This document shows positions 11,701 through 22,850 of a stretch of DNA of 64,000 bases, piece after piece. Under the pieces are notes generated by a model. It was not told the DNA's origin and searched no databases. It saw nothing but the letters and a program-made list of their open reading frames with translations. The position numbers and the translations under genes are program-made. The stretch lies in contig NC_087065.1 in the NCBI RefSeq assembly GCF_963678635.1, forward strand, positions 62,584,754-62,648,753, read 5' to 3'. Origin of the DNA: Symsagittifera roscoffensis (lineage: Eukaryota > Xenacoelomorpha > Acoela > Convolutidae). Each line of letters starts with the position of its first letter. Position 1 is the first letter of the stretch.

Positions 11701-14700
11701 ATAGATAAATTCAGACCCTGCTGCCCTTTTTAGACACACCAGTTAGAGTGGTATCCTGTATATGCCTAGTTATTTTACAAGCTCAAAGGAAGGTGGAAAT
11801 TGAAGAAAAAATGGATTCGAAGTGAAGAAAAATTGAAGACAAACAACCGAAAGTGCTGAGTGGCGAATAAAATTAGATATTAGAACTAAAATCAACGAAA
11901 GAAGAGCGAAAGAAACTAGAAGGCGGGCACGACAGACTAAAGACTAGACAGTCAAAACACGATGCATTTTCCCTCTCCATTCATTTGATGCAAACTGCTA
12001 TTTATTTTGCCTCCCATATGTTTAAACTATATTTGATGTGATATGCAGTTTAATCTGCATTTGTTTGCCACCTGATACTTACTCACGTCAAAAAATAATA
12101 AAAAATTCAGACTTTGTAGGTATAAAAATGTCTATTCCCTATCTTGTTATGGTATGATTTTTGCATTTATATCACCGCCATGTATGATTTCCTTTTCTGT
12201 TTTTCATTTTTGACGCGTATCTGTCGAACCTTTTCATTGCCTATGATCCGGCTCTTAAATTATGTCTTTGCTAGAATATCATGACTAACATCTGGCACAT
12301 AAGCCGATAAAACAATCATTCCACGGTGACTTAAGAAGACAATTAAATCAGAAAAAAAAGAAAACGGCTATTACCTTCAACGTTTCAATTTTAAATTTAC
12401 GTGCATAAAAGTTAGAAACTTTTAACCATTTAGAGGATTCCAAATACATTTAGACTTCTTAATGGGTCGTCTTAAGTTCCAGTCGTCTGATTTACCTAAC
12501 ACCATTAAGATTGCTATTATTTTACACTTAGGAGGGAAGGAATGGAAATGAAAAATAAATGAAAGAAGGAAGAATAAAATAGCGGCGCTCTGGGGAGGAG
12601 AGACGCATGTTATTTGTATTTACATGTAAAACAGTTTCGATTCTGCCTCGAGAGAAAAAAGAATGGAAAAATGAAAAGCGGAATACTTTAGCATGAGCAA
12701 GTGGGGAATAGAACGGGAACCAACCGGAGCTAGAAGCTCGCAATTCAACCGAGCTGGTCGCATTTATTTTCTTTATCTTTTCCGCTCCATTTTACTTTCT
12801 CAATTTAGCTTGGCGCAAAAATGGGAGAGCTAGAAATGAGACAGAAACAGACAGAGTAAAAACTGGTGAATCTATTTTCATGTCCAAAATATGAATTGAA
12901 ATTCCCTCGTATATTTGCACATTTGGGGCCCGCATAAGCTGAGTCTGCTAGTAGCTGTATTGACGGAACATGAACATTACAAAGTGAAAATTGGAGAATT
13001 TGCAACAGTGGTGGTGCATGGTATTAATAATTCGGTCTGGCTGCCATGGATTGGAATTTTTATTTACGTATGTTGAGTTTTTCCTTCGAGCATAGTAGGT
13101 ATTCAGAGCACACAAAGTCCATGCCATGGTATTATATTGGCATTACTGGCACAATAACTATACTCACTAAGTACAGATAGGAGATCAACTGGCTAAACTC
13201 TACAGTTTTATGTGCTGTTCTAGAGTGCAGTATTATAATGATACATAATTGTGTCCCAGATCGGAACTGAACTAACTGAATTAAATCATCGGTTGGGACC
13301 ATCGGATACATATCAGCCTCAAACTCACTATACATATAACACAATCAGACCAAAGCAGTGCAACTGAACGCTAGAAGTACAGACGGGGTCTACAACCTAT
13401 TACGACAAAGTGAAAGTGAATTTAAGCATTGCGAAATATAAAGGATTTGGCTGTCAGTTTTCCGTTCTAGAAAAGTTGAAGTGGAGCAAACAGTTTGGAT
13501 CTCAAGAATGCATTTAACGGCACTAGAAAATTCTTTAAGGTGTCGAAACTCAGCAGTTGCAGTTGCAACAGCTCTCAGTCAATAAGATAGTTAACTTTTA
13601 CTGGATTCAGACCACGTTTAAAACAAGTATAAATTCCAGAGGCCAGGAGCAAACGAAATAAATCAGCTGCCAGCCAGTAAACATTACGTTTTGAACTGTT
13701 TACGTTCAAGTCAGAATGATTGAAAGGATATTGACTAGGATTGAAGGATTCAAATTCACATTCTAGACCACCCAGCTCTTACAAGTATTTTTTTAAAACT
13801 AAAACTGACGTATCAAAAAAAAATTCCACACCTCGCAAAAAAACGACTATGAGTCGATCATGCGATCTGATACAAATAAAAGAAAGTAGCAAAGCGGTGA
13901 AACTAAGCGTTGCACCACCTACTTGCGATATAACAAAAACATAGCATGGCAAACAAGCCATAATATTTTTTGTCATAATTGAATGTGAAGTTCGCATCGG
14001 AAAAAACAGCAAGCGGTAACAAAATCGACAATAATTGAGCAGACCGTCGTTGAGCCGGGAAAAATGTTTTCATAGCCCTCCACTTAAAGCACAAACAAGC
14101 ATAAGAAGCTTTTGACACATCAAACGACGTAATATATGGCCACCAAGCCGATATAATAAGCCGTAACCTTTTAAGCTGAATGAATAAAAAAACTGAACTT
14201 ATAACAAAAGGGAGTTGGTAAACTTACAACTGATATAAACATAGTCAACAGAAGTTTGGAAGTGTAAAGAACAAGGAAACCGAAAAAAGTAGCTTGAAAA
14301 TTTTTCACCATGTTTCAATTTTCAAGTTCCAAAGAAAAACTTTATCAGGTTAAATCTTTTTGAATTTCAAGAACTGTTCATAAGTAGCACTTAATGAAAA
14401 AACCTCCAGCATATCAAAAAATAAAATTTCACTTTCGAAACTAGAATCACGTTTTTTTTTTGCGCCTTAACTGCTTTCTCAATTGGAGAGGGCAATTAGC
14501 AAATGAACTTAAAATGAACCCAAAAAGTGCATATATGCCTAATTTCATTCATAAATGCATTAATATGTATGATGCACTTCTGTAGTTATAACAGCATTTT
14601 AAGCCTTTCTCCCGAAGAAATAGTCTTTTGATGCTAGCAGTAGAAGTAATACTAAATAACATCAACAATTTTACCATTTAGGAATGATTGTGGGGTAAAC

Positions 14701-14704
14701 ACCT
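5766..14704 (-). other. Large adducin intron (exon 2 to microexon 3)
   Basis: About 9 kb of AT-rich DNA. It holds dispersed repeats (about 6,020-6,130, 6,820-7,170, 8,640-8,720), a degenerate tandem block at 10,030-10,660, and a fragment at 10,820-10,872 of the 689-735 family. Short ORFs, all under 100 codons, look random. The stretch 11,480-11,760 is less AT-rich than the rest, but I recognise nothing in it. Confidence 0.6.
10030..10660. repeat. Degenerate tandem repeat, about 110-170-base spacing
   Basis: Five spaced blocks near 10,048, 10,167, 10,308, 10,478 and 10,586 share the order 'gagcagtca', 'ttggaagcaaga', 'tttgcaacc', 'ctgtgagta' and, in some, 'ctgacagca'. Between them lie diverged 'aaaatttttgaaa' runs. 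This is an old local duplication series in the intron, with no coding sign. Confidence 0.5.
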
Positions 14705-14774
14705 GGAAACATTGAGAAGGGTTGTTGCATACTCAAGCTTCTCAATGGAAACATTGAGAAGGGTTGTTGCATAC
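14705..14774. repeat. 42-base tandem duplication at the exon 2 splice donor
   Basis: A 28-base block at 14,705-14,732 is repeated exactly at 14,747-14,774 (period 42). The second block begins at the exon 2 donor GTATGC (14,774, minus strand), so a second GTATGC lies 42 bases downstream at 14,732. The intervening 42 bases are open in the exon 2 frame. Confidence 0.8.
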
Positions 14775-14976
14775 CTTTAGAGAGTGTGGAGGTGGATGGT
14801 CCTGCCCCGTTGGTGGGAAGGAGCATGTCTGCGAGGTGTTGCAGTGCCATGACACTGGCCGGGTGGGGCCCATGGGACAGCTGGTAGTCGATGATGTTCT
14901 CCAGCTCTGCTCTGAAGGCGTCACTGTTCATGATATACGACACTCTCTTCCTCTTCTCCATGTCCTTGATATCCGC
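14775..14976 (-). CDS. Adducin-like protein, coding exon 2 (N-terminal helices)
   Basis: 202 bases, entered in phase 0 after a TTAG acceptor (14,978-14,977) and left in phase 1 at a GTATGC donor. It encodes A-D-I-K-D-M-E-K-R-K-R-V, then F-R-A-E-L-E-N-I-I and A-S-V-M-A-L-Q-H-L-A-D. Adducins share this N-terminal pattern: an 'RVsmIlqSpaFreELE' helix, then an 'allALQQIADf' helix. The end, a Ser/Thr-rich T-S-T-L-S-K, leads to the microexon linker. A longer form is possible because the donor is duplicated 42 bases downstream in frame. Confidence 0.85.
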
Positions 14977-16887
14977 CTAATGAAAACGCAAAATCAAAAA
15001 ATTACATACTTTTTGCTGAAATATCTCAAGTCTTGAGTGAATAATACACAAGTGTAATGAAGCACAAAACAACAATTTAAATCAGATTAATTGTGCTGTT
15101 TTCATGTAATCGGTACAGCTGAACAAAACATCAAAACGCCAAATTATTAAACTCAACATGAACAAACTAATAGGACATTCTGGAAAAAAATCAGGACCAA
15201 ACTAAATATTAATAAACCCGAACAAACCAAAAAAAAGTCTTGTTTGAAACCCTTCGCCCAATTTATCTCAAACAAAGCGAGCTAGGCAACAAAAAATAAA
15301 CCAAAAAAAACGCTGACAAATGACAACAAGGATAGCCGGTTGCTGTGCAAGTAGCACAGAATGTTCCGACCACATTCGTAAAAAACTACGAAAAAAATCG
15401 TTATCTTCAAATTAGCGACGTCTCTTCTGCTTGTTGTGAATGTAGAACTATACAAACGCGTAGAAAGTTGTTGAAGAAATCGTAGGCGAAAAATAAGAAA
15501 AATTTAATTGCAATGTTATAGAAATCAATTAGTTTCAAAACAAAAGGAGGATTTGGACTTAACTCTATCCATGTATTTCTGATGACCTATAGATGAAAAC
15601 GATAAGAATACATTTCGATAAGAATACAAAAAATACTAAATGTATTTGAAAAATGTTCATTAAATCTTGCAACCAAAGAATCTGCATATCTAACAAGAAA
15701 CATCGAGGCTGAAAGGACCTATCCGCTAATTGCTATAGTGTAAAATCAAAAAGAAAAAAAAAACAAAAAACAAAATTTCAAAAACAAGAATGCAAAAATT
15801 ACAAACAATTGCCACAGAAAAAAACCTGCCGAAAATCTGAAAAAACTATGAAAGCCTATGAAAATAACCCAGAGCAAAAAAAATCTGAAAATTTATTAAT
15901 TGTTTTGACCTATTGAAACAATACGTTAAGCCATCAACTTAAATCAATTTCAAATAAAATTGCTTAAACCTAAAACACACCTAACTAATTAAAATTAAAA
16001 CTAGACTAGTTTCACATACAAAAAAAAACGAAAACCATGCTACCGAAAAAAAAACTGAAAACTTATCTAGCAGAAAGTTTTTTTAAAGACAATTTTGGCG
16101 CCTATAAAAACCAGAAAACCATGAACTATATTTACCCTCATGAGAATGAAGAAAAAAATTACTACAAAAATCTACCAAAAAATTACTGAATGAACTACCA
16201 GGCAAGTAAGCGGGCATAAATTGAGTCGAAATCAAAAAAGCCGACAAAAAAAATCAAGCGACACAAAACACAAAGCAGAGCAAACTAGCCGACAGAAAAT
16301 TGTCTAATACATTTTCATTTTCCAAATAAATTTTCATTTTTTTTGTTTCGAAAGAAAACCCATTTTGAGGAAAACTCGCCGAGAAAGTCAAAAATTAGCG
16401 TTGAATTAGAAATGAAACTAGCTTTAAGAATCAGTAACCAAGCCGGAAATACTTGGGTAGACGCCAGTTGAGCCCAAAAAAAGCTATACTATTTAAAAAT
16501 CAAAATAAAAGCTTATTTTTATGTGATTTCAAGTAATAAGCTTGAAGATTTATACGACAATACATTGAAAGCACCAGATATTTAATCGAACCTTACAATT
16601 CCAGGAAGTTGCAAAATTAGTTCTTTTTTTAATAAAATTGGGCGAGTTGGACATAACCGTAGCTTTATATAATCTCGGCAATTCACGGTAGAAGATGCAG
16701 GAAAATTCCCCTTCCTCTTCAGACTACGTGCGAGTTGAATTCATCGTTTAAAAGACGAAAAAATAAATCCTTCAACAGCAGAGAGAACTTTAGTTTAGGA
16801 TTGGGTGCATGCGTTTTCTAGTATCGCCAGCTGCTTTTTGAGATTTGTCAATTAACAGGTAAAATTAATTATTTGAATAATATTCAC
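14977..16887 (-). other. Adducin intron (exon 1 to exon 2)
   Basis: AT-rich intron with a GTGAAT donor and TTAG acceptor. It contains many A-runs and one copy, at about 15,328-15,375, of a dispersed repeat with the core 'gctgtgcaagtagcacaga' followed by 'tgttccgacca'. I see no coding or RNA gene in the rest. Confidence 0.6.
15328..15375. repeat. Dispersed 'gcaagtagcacagaa-g-tccgacca' repeat
   Basis: The core recurs at about 18,659-18,702, 19,846-19,886 and 20,213-20,252 with a few differences each. It is often preceded by 'ggatagc' or 'atccggttgct'. Four copies within 5 kb around the adducin 5' end suggest a local transposon or satellite family of unknown type. Confidence 0.55.
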
Positions 16888-17004
16888 CTCAATTGCGGCC
16901 GGTTTTTCGAAATCTTCTTCTTCGTGGATAGTGCCATTAGTCATAAACTTATCTCGCTTGTCGGCGAACTCCTGCTGAAAGTCCTGTTTGGGCGCAGAAG
17001 GCAT
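16888..17004 (-). CDS. Adducin-like protein, first coding exon
   Basis: The exon is 117 bases (39 codons, phase 0 at its end). The ATG is at 17,004-17,002, with an in-frame stop 24 codons or fewer upstream, and the donor is GTGAAT (16,887). The peptide starts M-P-S-A-P-K-Q-D-F-Q and ends D-F-E-K-P-A-A-I-E. It is hydrophilic and acidic, like the poorly conserved N-terminal tails of adducins. Joined to exon 2 it gives ...P-A-A-I-E-A-D-I-K-D-M-E, without interruption. Assignment rests on frame, composition and position, not on sequence conservation. Confidence 0.65.
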
Positions 17005-18000
17005 TTTGAGTTGCAGTCTTCGTCTTCAGTATCTTACCAATGCAATTTCAATACTATGCTAGATACACAATCTGACTCTGAATTCGAAATAACACGATCA
17101 TCGTTATCCTTAACAAAAGTTAGTAGATTCAAGTAATTAAACAGTTGATTCAAGGTTCAACCACATAGTTTTGTTCTCAAAATGCTAAGAACCGACCAGA
17201 AACTAAACGCGATTTAGAAATTGAGATAAATCTGGTGCATATATTGTCGAAAAGAACTTGTGGAATTGTGGTCAATGGCACAATATTAAACAAGCAATAA
17301 GGGACCTATGTTAAATCAATGCCAACCCAAGCCATATATGCACAGTTAGAATATCGTTAAATTTTCCTTTTTGCCACTCTTATACATTTATTGCTCCAAT
17401 TTCGGAGAAAGTGAAGAATATATTTACTATTTGCCCGGGTCGTTGTTTTCTTTGGAAAATTTTTTTAGTACATGTCTTTTAAAGATCTCACTTCCCCTTA
17501 AGTTTGGTAAAACTGCCGCCTGCGATCAGTTTTTTGCCGCTCAGGGTCAAATGATCTGTATATTATTGAAACTAACTTAATTTAATTTGCATAAAACTCT
17601 ATACAAACAACTATAGAACTTTCAACGATAGCAAAACATGTCTTTTATGCTTGACACAGAGACAAAGTCCCCCTTGAAACTAGAATGAACAGTACTTGCA
17701 CCTACAATGAAAGTTCCCCACAGCAAAAAAAATCAGTTATGTGGCAACTAAGCCGACCATTTTTGAGCAGACACCAACTGAACCGAAAAAAAAAAGATTT
17801 AATGAATTTTTTTATCTTTCAAGTCCTCCTTGAAATTAGAACAAACATTTGCACTTGCAAATACAAGCAAAATTGACCTCAGCACAAGCAAAATCCTTTG
17901 TGACAATTTAGCCGACAAAACCTGATCGAACAAACCAAAAACCAACAATTCATTTTTCTCAGGAATTTTTTTTCAATTACCTTGATACTGAAAAAAAAAA

Positions 18001-18072
18001 GATCCGGCCACGACTCGAACCCCAGACCTTAGCGTACAAATACAACTGCTTTACCTCCAGACCAAGGGGGAA
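18001..18072 (-). repeat. tRNA-derived SINE head, best copy
   Basis: On the minus strand box A reads TGGTCTGGAGGTAAAGC (18,064-18,048) and box B reads GGTTCGAGTCG (18,021-18,011), spaced as in tRNA genes. The segment after box B is not paired with the 5' end as an acceptor stem should be, and a long A-run (a T-run on this strand) follows. That favours a SINE head over a working tRNA gene. Confidence 0.55.
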
Positions 18073-19347
18073 GCAATCTGGAACATGTTAAGAGAAGGTA
18101 AGAAGAGAAACGAAGACAAGAAGAGAAGTGAAAGAAAAAGATTCAACTGATTTTTGTTAAAGGAGTTGTTAACCGGAAAAAAAGTCTATATTCCAGTTTG
18201 ATAACGCTTGCTTATCGCCACCGTAACAAATTACTATTATTTTTCATTCGGAAACTGAGCCGACTGAGATTAGCCAAAAAATTGTCAGCATATAAGATTT
18301 ATGAAATTCGAGGTATTATATATACACTGGTTGAAGATCTAAAAACAACATTTAAGAGAAACTTAATTAATCATTTGACACATATGCGAAACATAGCTTT
18401 ACCATCTGCGATACCACGCAAACATAGCATCGCAAGCTGACAAAAAAAACAAGAATTACTAAAATTTCATGATTTTGTCGCAAATTATCATTTTCAGGGA
18501 AAAAAAGTCCAGCAAAACAATTGCCGACATGAAATAAGTATTCAAAAACCTTATCGAGCGGCAGCCTAGCCGACAAAATTGAGTAAGCTTTTGTTGAGCC
18601 CTAAATCAGAAAACAATAAGCTGACAAAATTTATGAAACAATTTCAATTTGAAAACAAGGATAGCGGTTTGCTGTGTAAGTAGCACAGAATGATCTGACC
18701 ATAAAATACCACAGAAAGTCTTTTCAAATTTAAGTTATTTTTTCTGCGTGGTGTGATAAAGGATGTGAACGAAAAACTAGAACTTAGGCATATTCGACAG
18801 TCATAGTAATATGAACAAAATGGAAAATAATTTTTTTTGACGTTTTTGTTTCCAAAACGGCGCCATAATACTCAAAAAAAAAGGTTTAGTCAATTTTCAA
18901 ACCGGTTATTCTAGACACTGGGAAAGTTTAAATATCGTTCGATTCCCGACTAAAAAGGCTTTAAAATGATATATCACTCAGCTCTCTCCGATAATTATTT
19001 GTGGTAGCTGAGTTTGCGTGGAAAACAAAAAGAAACTAAATAACACCCAATTACAATGTTCGCCCCATTTTTCGAATGGTCGGAAGAGAAAAGGTTCCTA
19101 CCGAATTCAACCTTGCACTTGCACCCAGGCGTAGCCGCCGTTTCAGGAGTAGCCAAAAATAATGCTAAGTCAAGCTACCAAGTGATTTTGTTCAAGTTGT
19201 TAACCTGAAAAAATATAATCTGATTTAGTAATGATTGCTAATCGCAATCGTAATAAAGTCAGAACTGAAACTAAGCCCAAAAGTTAAGCAGCGTAATATG
19301 CCACCTACAAAATTTAGACAAAAATAGGTATATAGCGAAAAAAAAAT

Positions 19348-19415
19348 GTCCGGCTGGGACCCAAAACCCATTCCTATCGACCTTCAAGCAGGTGCTTCAC
19401 CTTGACACTGAATAG
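19348..19415 (-). repeat. tRNA-derived SINE-like fragment
   Basis: This is a diverged relative of the 18,001-18,072 copy: a box-A-like TGTCAAGGTGAAGCACC and a box-B-like GGGTTTTGGGTCC on the minus strand. The same 'aaaaaaatgtccggc' lead-in is present on the plus strand. Confidence 0.4.
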
Positions 19416-20667
19416 CAAGCTCCAAAAACAATTGAAAATTCATAATAAAACAAGGTCAACTACTAACAGATTTAAGTAATTTGCAAAAAAAACACTCCAT
19501 TTCCCGATTACAAGGCACCTGCTCTCCTAAGTGTAAAACCGCAGCTGGATTGACTTCTTAAAGCTAGCTAACAAGAAATGCAACGAATTAAAATAAATTA
19601 GTATCTGATAATCGAAGTTTCGTTTTCAACCCTTACTAAAGAATTGTCATCCTGCTTGGCATTGTCAACGCAAAATCGATCGAGATTTGCTTGGTCATAT
19701 GAAACTTCTCTTGTACGAGGCTTAAAATTATAATTAATTATCTTACTTTCTGGCGACACGGAGCCTTTTCGGAGAAAAATTCGAATACAATAAACCAAAA
19801 TATTGCATTCAACTGAAGTGAGGCAAATGCAACCGAGTAAATGACATCCGGTTGCTGCGCAAATAGCACAGAAGGTTCTGACCATAATGATTAAGTAAAG
19901 AAATCCAAAAAGGTTTAAAACACGAAAAAAACTCATTAACCAAAACATCCTGTTGTTTTTTTTAATTGAAGGTAACTGAAGTAGTTTCAATAACTGCAAA
20001 AAAGAAGTTGTTCAAGAAAAATATTTGAGCGAAAGTTTTATGCGCCACAATCGACCTGAATTATTTTTTAATATTAACCAATTTTCGCCTTTCGAACTAC
20101 TCAACATATATGGACTGATCCGGTGAAACACTAAATAACCGAGGAAACAGAAAGACAATAAACCGAAATATTGCATTCAATTGAAGTGAAACAATGGCAT
20201 CCGAATCAAATGATGGCATGGCAGTAGAACTAGCGCAGAAGGTTCCGACCACAATGATTGAAATACAATCCAAAAAAGTTTAAAAAGCATATTTCCCACA
20301 TTTTTCTATTGTTTTTTTCAGTGAAAGGCAACTGAAGTAGCTAAAATATATTGTTGTTCTAGAAACCGATCTGAATTAGTTTTTAAATTTTTAATCAACT
20401 TTTGCTCCTCAAACGATCAAACTTAAAGTGACTGATCCGATGAAACGTAAGTCGAAATTATTGAAGCATTTAACAAACAAAAAAGAAAATATACTAAGTC
20501 ACAGCTAGTAAATTTGAAAATTGCAGGAGCAAATCAGAAACAATTTCAACTGCTTACAGCACGAAAAAAACGTTATGTAGCAACTAAGCCGACAAAACAC
20601 GAGCAGTCAAACGAAAGAGGAACAATTCAAACGGAAAACTCCCCTTTGCTTCATGCTGATAAAATAC

Positions 20668-20755
20668 AAGTCCCGGCCGCTACTCTAACCGCAGTTCTTG
20701 AAGTGCAAACTAAACCTCGATACATCTAGACCAGGCGTTGTGAAGTCTGGAAGCT
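20668..20755 (-). repeat. tRNA-derived SINE-like fragment (duplicated at 44,031)
   Basis: The minus strand has a box-A-like TGGTCTAGATG and a box-B-like GCGGTTAGAGTAGC with spacing similar to the 18,001 copy. The same piece recurs inside the second flank block at about 44,031-44,118. Confidence 0.4.
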
Positions 20756-20976
20756 GTTAATGTTCGAAAAATAAGCAAGTACAAAATCTTAACAATTTAT
20801 GGGAGGAGGGTTCAAGTTCCCGATTAGAAGACATTTGCTTTCGCTAATGTAATGAATCATGAATCACGAAGCTGAAGCACAAACAAAAACCAGTAACGTT
20901 TTTGCAGCTCAAAGTTGAGTTAAGCTAAAGCAGAACAGTATACATGTGATTCGATCAAAATCACATAAAAATGCAT

Positions 20977-21300
20977 GTGTCAGTTGGTTATATATGGAAG
21001 TTTGGCCTTGAGAAAACGTCAAGTCTTGATTTTGGGGTTCGGATTGAGCATGTCAAGCTCAAGTTTCTCGCGACAACTGAAAATATCAGAAAAGTAAGAT
21101 CAGAAGATTCGAACTACAATCGCGGGAAAGTAGTCAAAAAATAGCTGCGGGAAATTGCTATTCGCAATTTCCGATACATAATTCGAACGAGAGTAGAGCT
21201 GTCTTATTCGTGTCAGGAGACAGAAAGTAATCGCGAGTGAAAGGAGAGGCAAGTGTGGGTCGTTGTAAGGTTTTCAGATAGCTTTTGATAGCAACGGACC
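20977..21300 (+). repeat. Diverged partial LTR
   Basis: It begins TGTGTCAGTTGGT and follows the full LTR through 'ggaagtttggccttgag', 'ctcgcgacaactgaaaa', the hairpin 'ggaaattgctattcgcaat' (21,150-21,172) and 'gagtagagctgtcttat', then departs. The downstream part of the LTR is missing, and a full LTR begins at once at 21,301. This may be a solo-LTR relic into which, or beside which, the next element inserted. Confidence 0.7.
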
Positions 21301-21491
21301 TGTGCCAGTCGGTCATGTCTGGAAGTTTGACCTTGAGACGCGAAAATACGTAACTTTGGAGTGGAATTTTAATTTTCAAATTTTCGAATGGAGCCTGTCA
21401 TGCTCAGTTTTCTCGTACCAACTAAAAACAGAAAGTGAAAATCAGAACATCCGAATTTACAATTGCGGGAAATTACTCAAGAAAAACAGCG

Positions 21492-21514
21492 GGAAATTGC
21501 TATTCGCAATTTCC
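21492..21514. promoter_or_regulatory. LTR hairpin
   Basis: GGAAATTGC and GCAATTTCC pair perfectly around the loop TATTC. The hairpin is kept in all the LTR-like copies: 21,150-21,172, 43,222-43,244 (one stem mismatch), about 44,513 and about 44,856. It lies upstream of the TATA box, so it may be a DNA-binding palindrome, or an RNA hairpin in transcripts ending in the 3' LTR. Confidence 0.6.
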
Positions 21515-21657
21515 AGATATAAAATAGGACACGAGTAGAGCTGTCTTATCCCGAAATAGGAGGGGAGACGATAAATAGAAGAAAGAACGACTATTCGGAA
21601 CGAACTAGAGTGAACCTTCTATGGAAAGGTGGACAGCTTGAGTGTCCCAATGGTTCA

Positions 21658-21664
21658 TATAAAA
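21658..21664 (+). promoter_or_regulatory. TATA box of the 5' LTR
   Basis: TATAAAA follows 'aatggttca' about 240 bases upstream of the poly(A) signal, as expected for the U3 region. The same box is present in the LTR at 44,664. The 3' LTR of element 1 has 'agagcaaaaac' at the same place instead. Confidence 0.6.
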
Positions 21665-21899
21665 ACTCAAATTCTGGAGTCGGAATTTACTTCGATTACC
21701 AAAACTGACCAGTATTAAACTTATCTAGTTATATTACCTAATTCTTGAGTTGCTTACCAATTTAATTACTCCTTGTGCTCGAGTACATCGACATGTGAGT
21801 TCCCAATTTAAATTTCTCGAGTGTGTTTTATGATTGTTATGTTGAGATAAGGCGAGTTTTAGGTTGTTCCATCTGAAATGGATCAAAGTTCCACTGTCC

Positions 21900-21905
21900 A
21901 ATAAA
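21900..21905 (+). terminator. Poly(A) signal in the LTR
   Basis: AATAAA occurs about 100 bases before the LTR end, the usual place for the R-region signal. It is conserved in the other two full LTRs (near 43,594 and 45,266). Confidence 0.6.
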
Positions 21906-22660
21906 AAGTAACTTAACGGATTGTTCCGACCCTGTTTTTAACGGCGTTCGCGTATTTTGGGTATCTTGAGACCTAAGTATGGGGACGTTCTTATTTTCTA
22001 GAGTGGGGGGATATTTTGGTAGTAGCCTTCAAGCTGTAGCGAGTTCTAGTCTCATGTCGCAAGCGAACCGAACTGGCTCCAACCGTTCTTGAGGTAGAAA
22101 AACACAAGAGATAGTGTCCCTGACCCTTGAGCCAGTGGTTATAGGGCCTCTTTTCTTAAGCCTCATATGTGACTGCAGTAGGCGACTGTTACATAGTGTT
22201 TTTATGGCGCTCCTGGGTGTTTTTACGACATCATGACTACGGAGTCGAACCCACTTGACACAGCTCCGGGCTGCATGCCCATTCTAGAGTACCGGTGGTA
22301 CGGTTCAACGGGAACGTGTAAACCTTCCGGTTGTACCGTGGTAGCTTTTTAAGAAAACTTGAGAAAACTTCCTGGTATGCTCTCCGAACGAGGCCTAGCT
22401 AACCGAGTAAGGGGGGGGGGAACTAGGGAAACAAAAACAAGAAAAAAGTATAGAAAAAGGAACAAAAACCATAAAACGAAAAGACAGTGACTTTGATACC
22501 AGATCATTTGGATCAAACCTTCATATTAATTAAATAGTATACCCATACTGTTTTATAAGACAGATCGTTTCGATCAATCTAGCAATTTAAACCAGTGACT
22601 CTCAAAAGGTGCCCGAGTGGGGGCGTTGTTAAGGGTTTTCAGACAGATTGCAACCTAGCC

Positions 22661-22850
22661 GGACCACTAGGAGACTTGACTGGAAGAGGTGACCAGTCGA
22701 GTGGGAAAGTGGTTCACAAGGATCGAACCGGACCACTGGGAGACTTGACTGGAAAGGGTGACCAGTCGAGTGGGAAAGTGGTTCACAAGGATTGAAACGG
22801 ACCACTAGGAGACTTGACTGGAAGAGGTGACCAGCCAAGTAGGAAAGTGT
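22661..22850 (+). repeat. 69-base tandem repeat, 2.7 copies
   Basis: Units start with GGACCACT at 22,661, 22,730 and 22,799. Each carries 'gagacttgactgg', 'ggtgaccagtcgagtggg' and 'aaagtggttcacaagga'. The unit is a multiple of three, but the plus-frame reading has no sign of function. A shorter, scrambled version lies at 45,555-45,690 in the leader of element 2. Confidence 0.8.

Larger units (their letters stand above)
17005..20337. other. Upstream flank of adducin, repeat-rich, no gene found
   Basis: No ORF here shows a domain or conserved pattern. The segment contains SINE-like fragments (18,001-18,072 and 19,348-19,415) and three copies of the 15,328-type repeat. The adducin promoter and 5' UTR should lie just above 17,004, but I see no convincing core promoter element. 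Confidence 0.5.
20338..21300. repeat. Duplicated flank block, first copy
   Basis: From 'tagctaaaatata' (20,338) to the LTR start, this block is nearly identical to 43,701-44,663 (constant offset of about 23,363). It contains a SINE-like piece (20,668-20,755) and, from 20,977, a diverged partial LTR. The near-identity continues through the following LTR to about 22,193. The duplicated block is therefore about 1.86 kb and recent compared with the elements. Confidence 0.85.
21301..22004 (+). mobile_element. 5' LTR of giant element 1
   Basis: 704 bases from TGTGCCAGTCGG to TTTTCTAGAGT. The edges were set by comparison with the LTRs at 43,028-43,696 and 44,664-45,370. It carries a TATA box, a poly(A) signal and a perfect 9-bp hairpin. 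It is nearly identical to the LTR at 44,664. Its own 3' partner at 43,028 is much more diverged, roughly one difference in five by eye. The 3' terminus is not the usual CA. Confidence 0.85.

Noticed and set aside
18001-18072. Functional tRNA gene
   Set aside because: A and B boxes are present but the acceptor stem does not pair. Related degenerate copies with the same flank point to a SINE.
20514-20729. 71-codon ORF repeated at 43,877-44,092
   Set aside because: Both copies lie in the duplicated flank block, so the repetition reflects duplication, and the reading runs across a SINE-like fragment without a domain.
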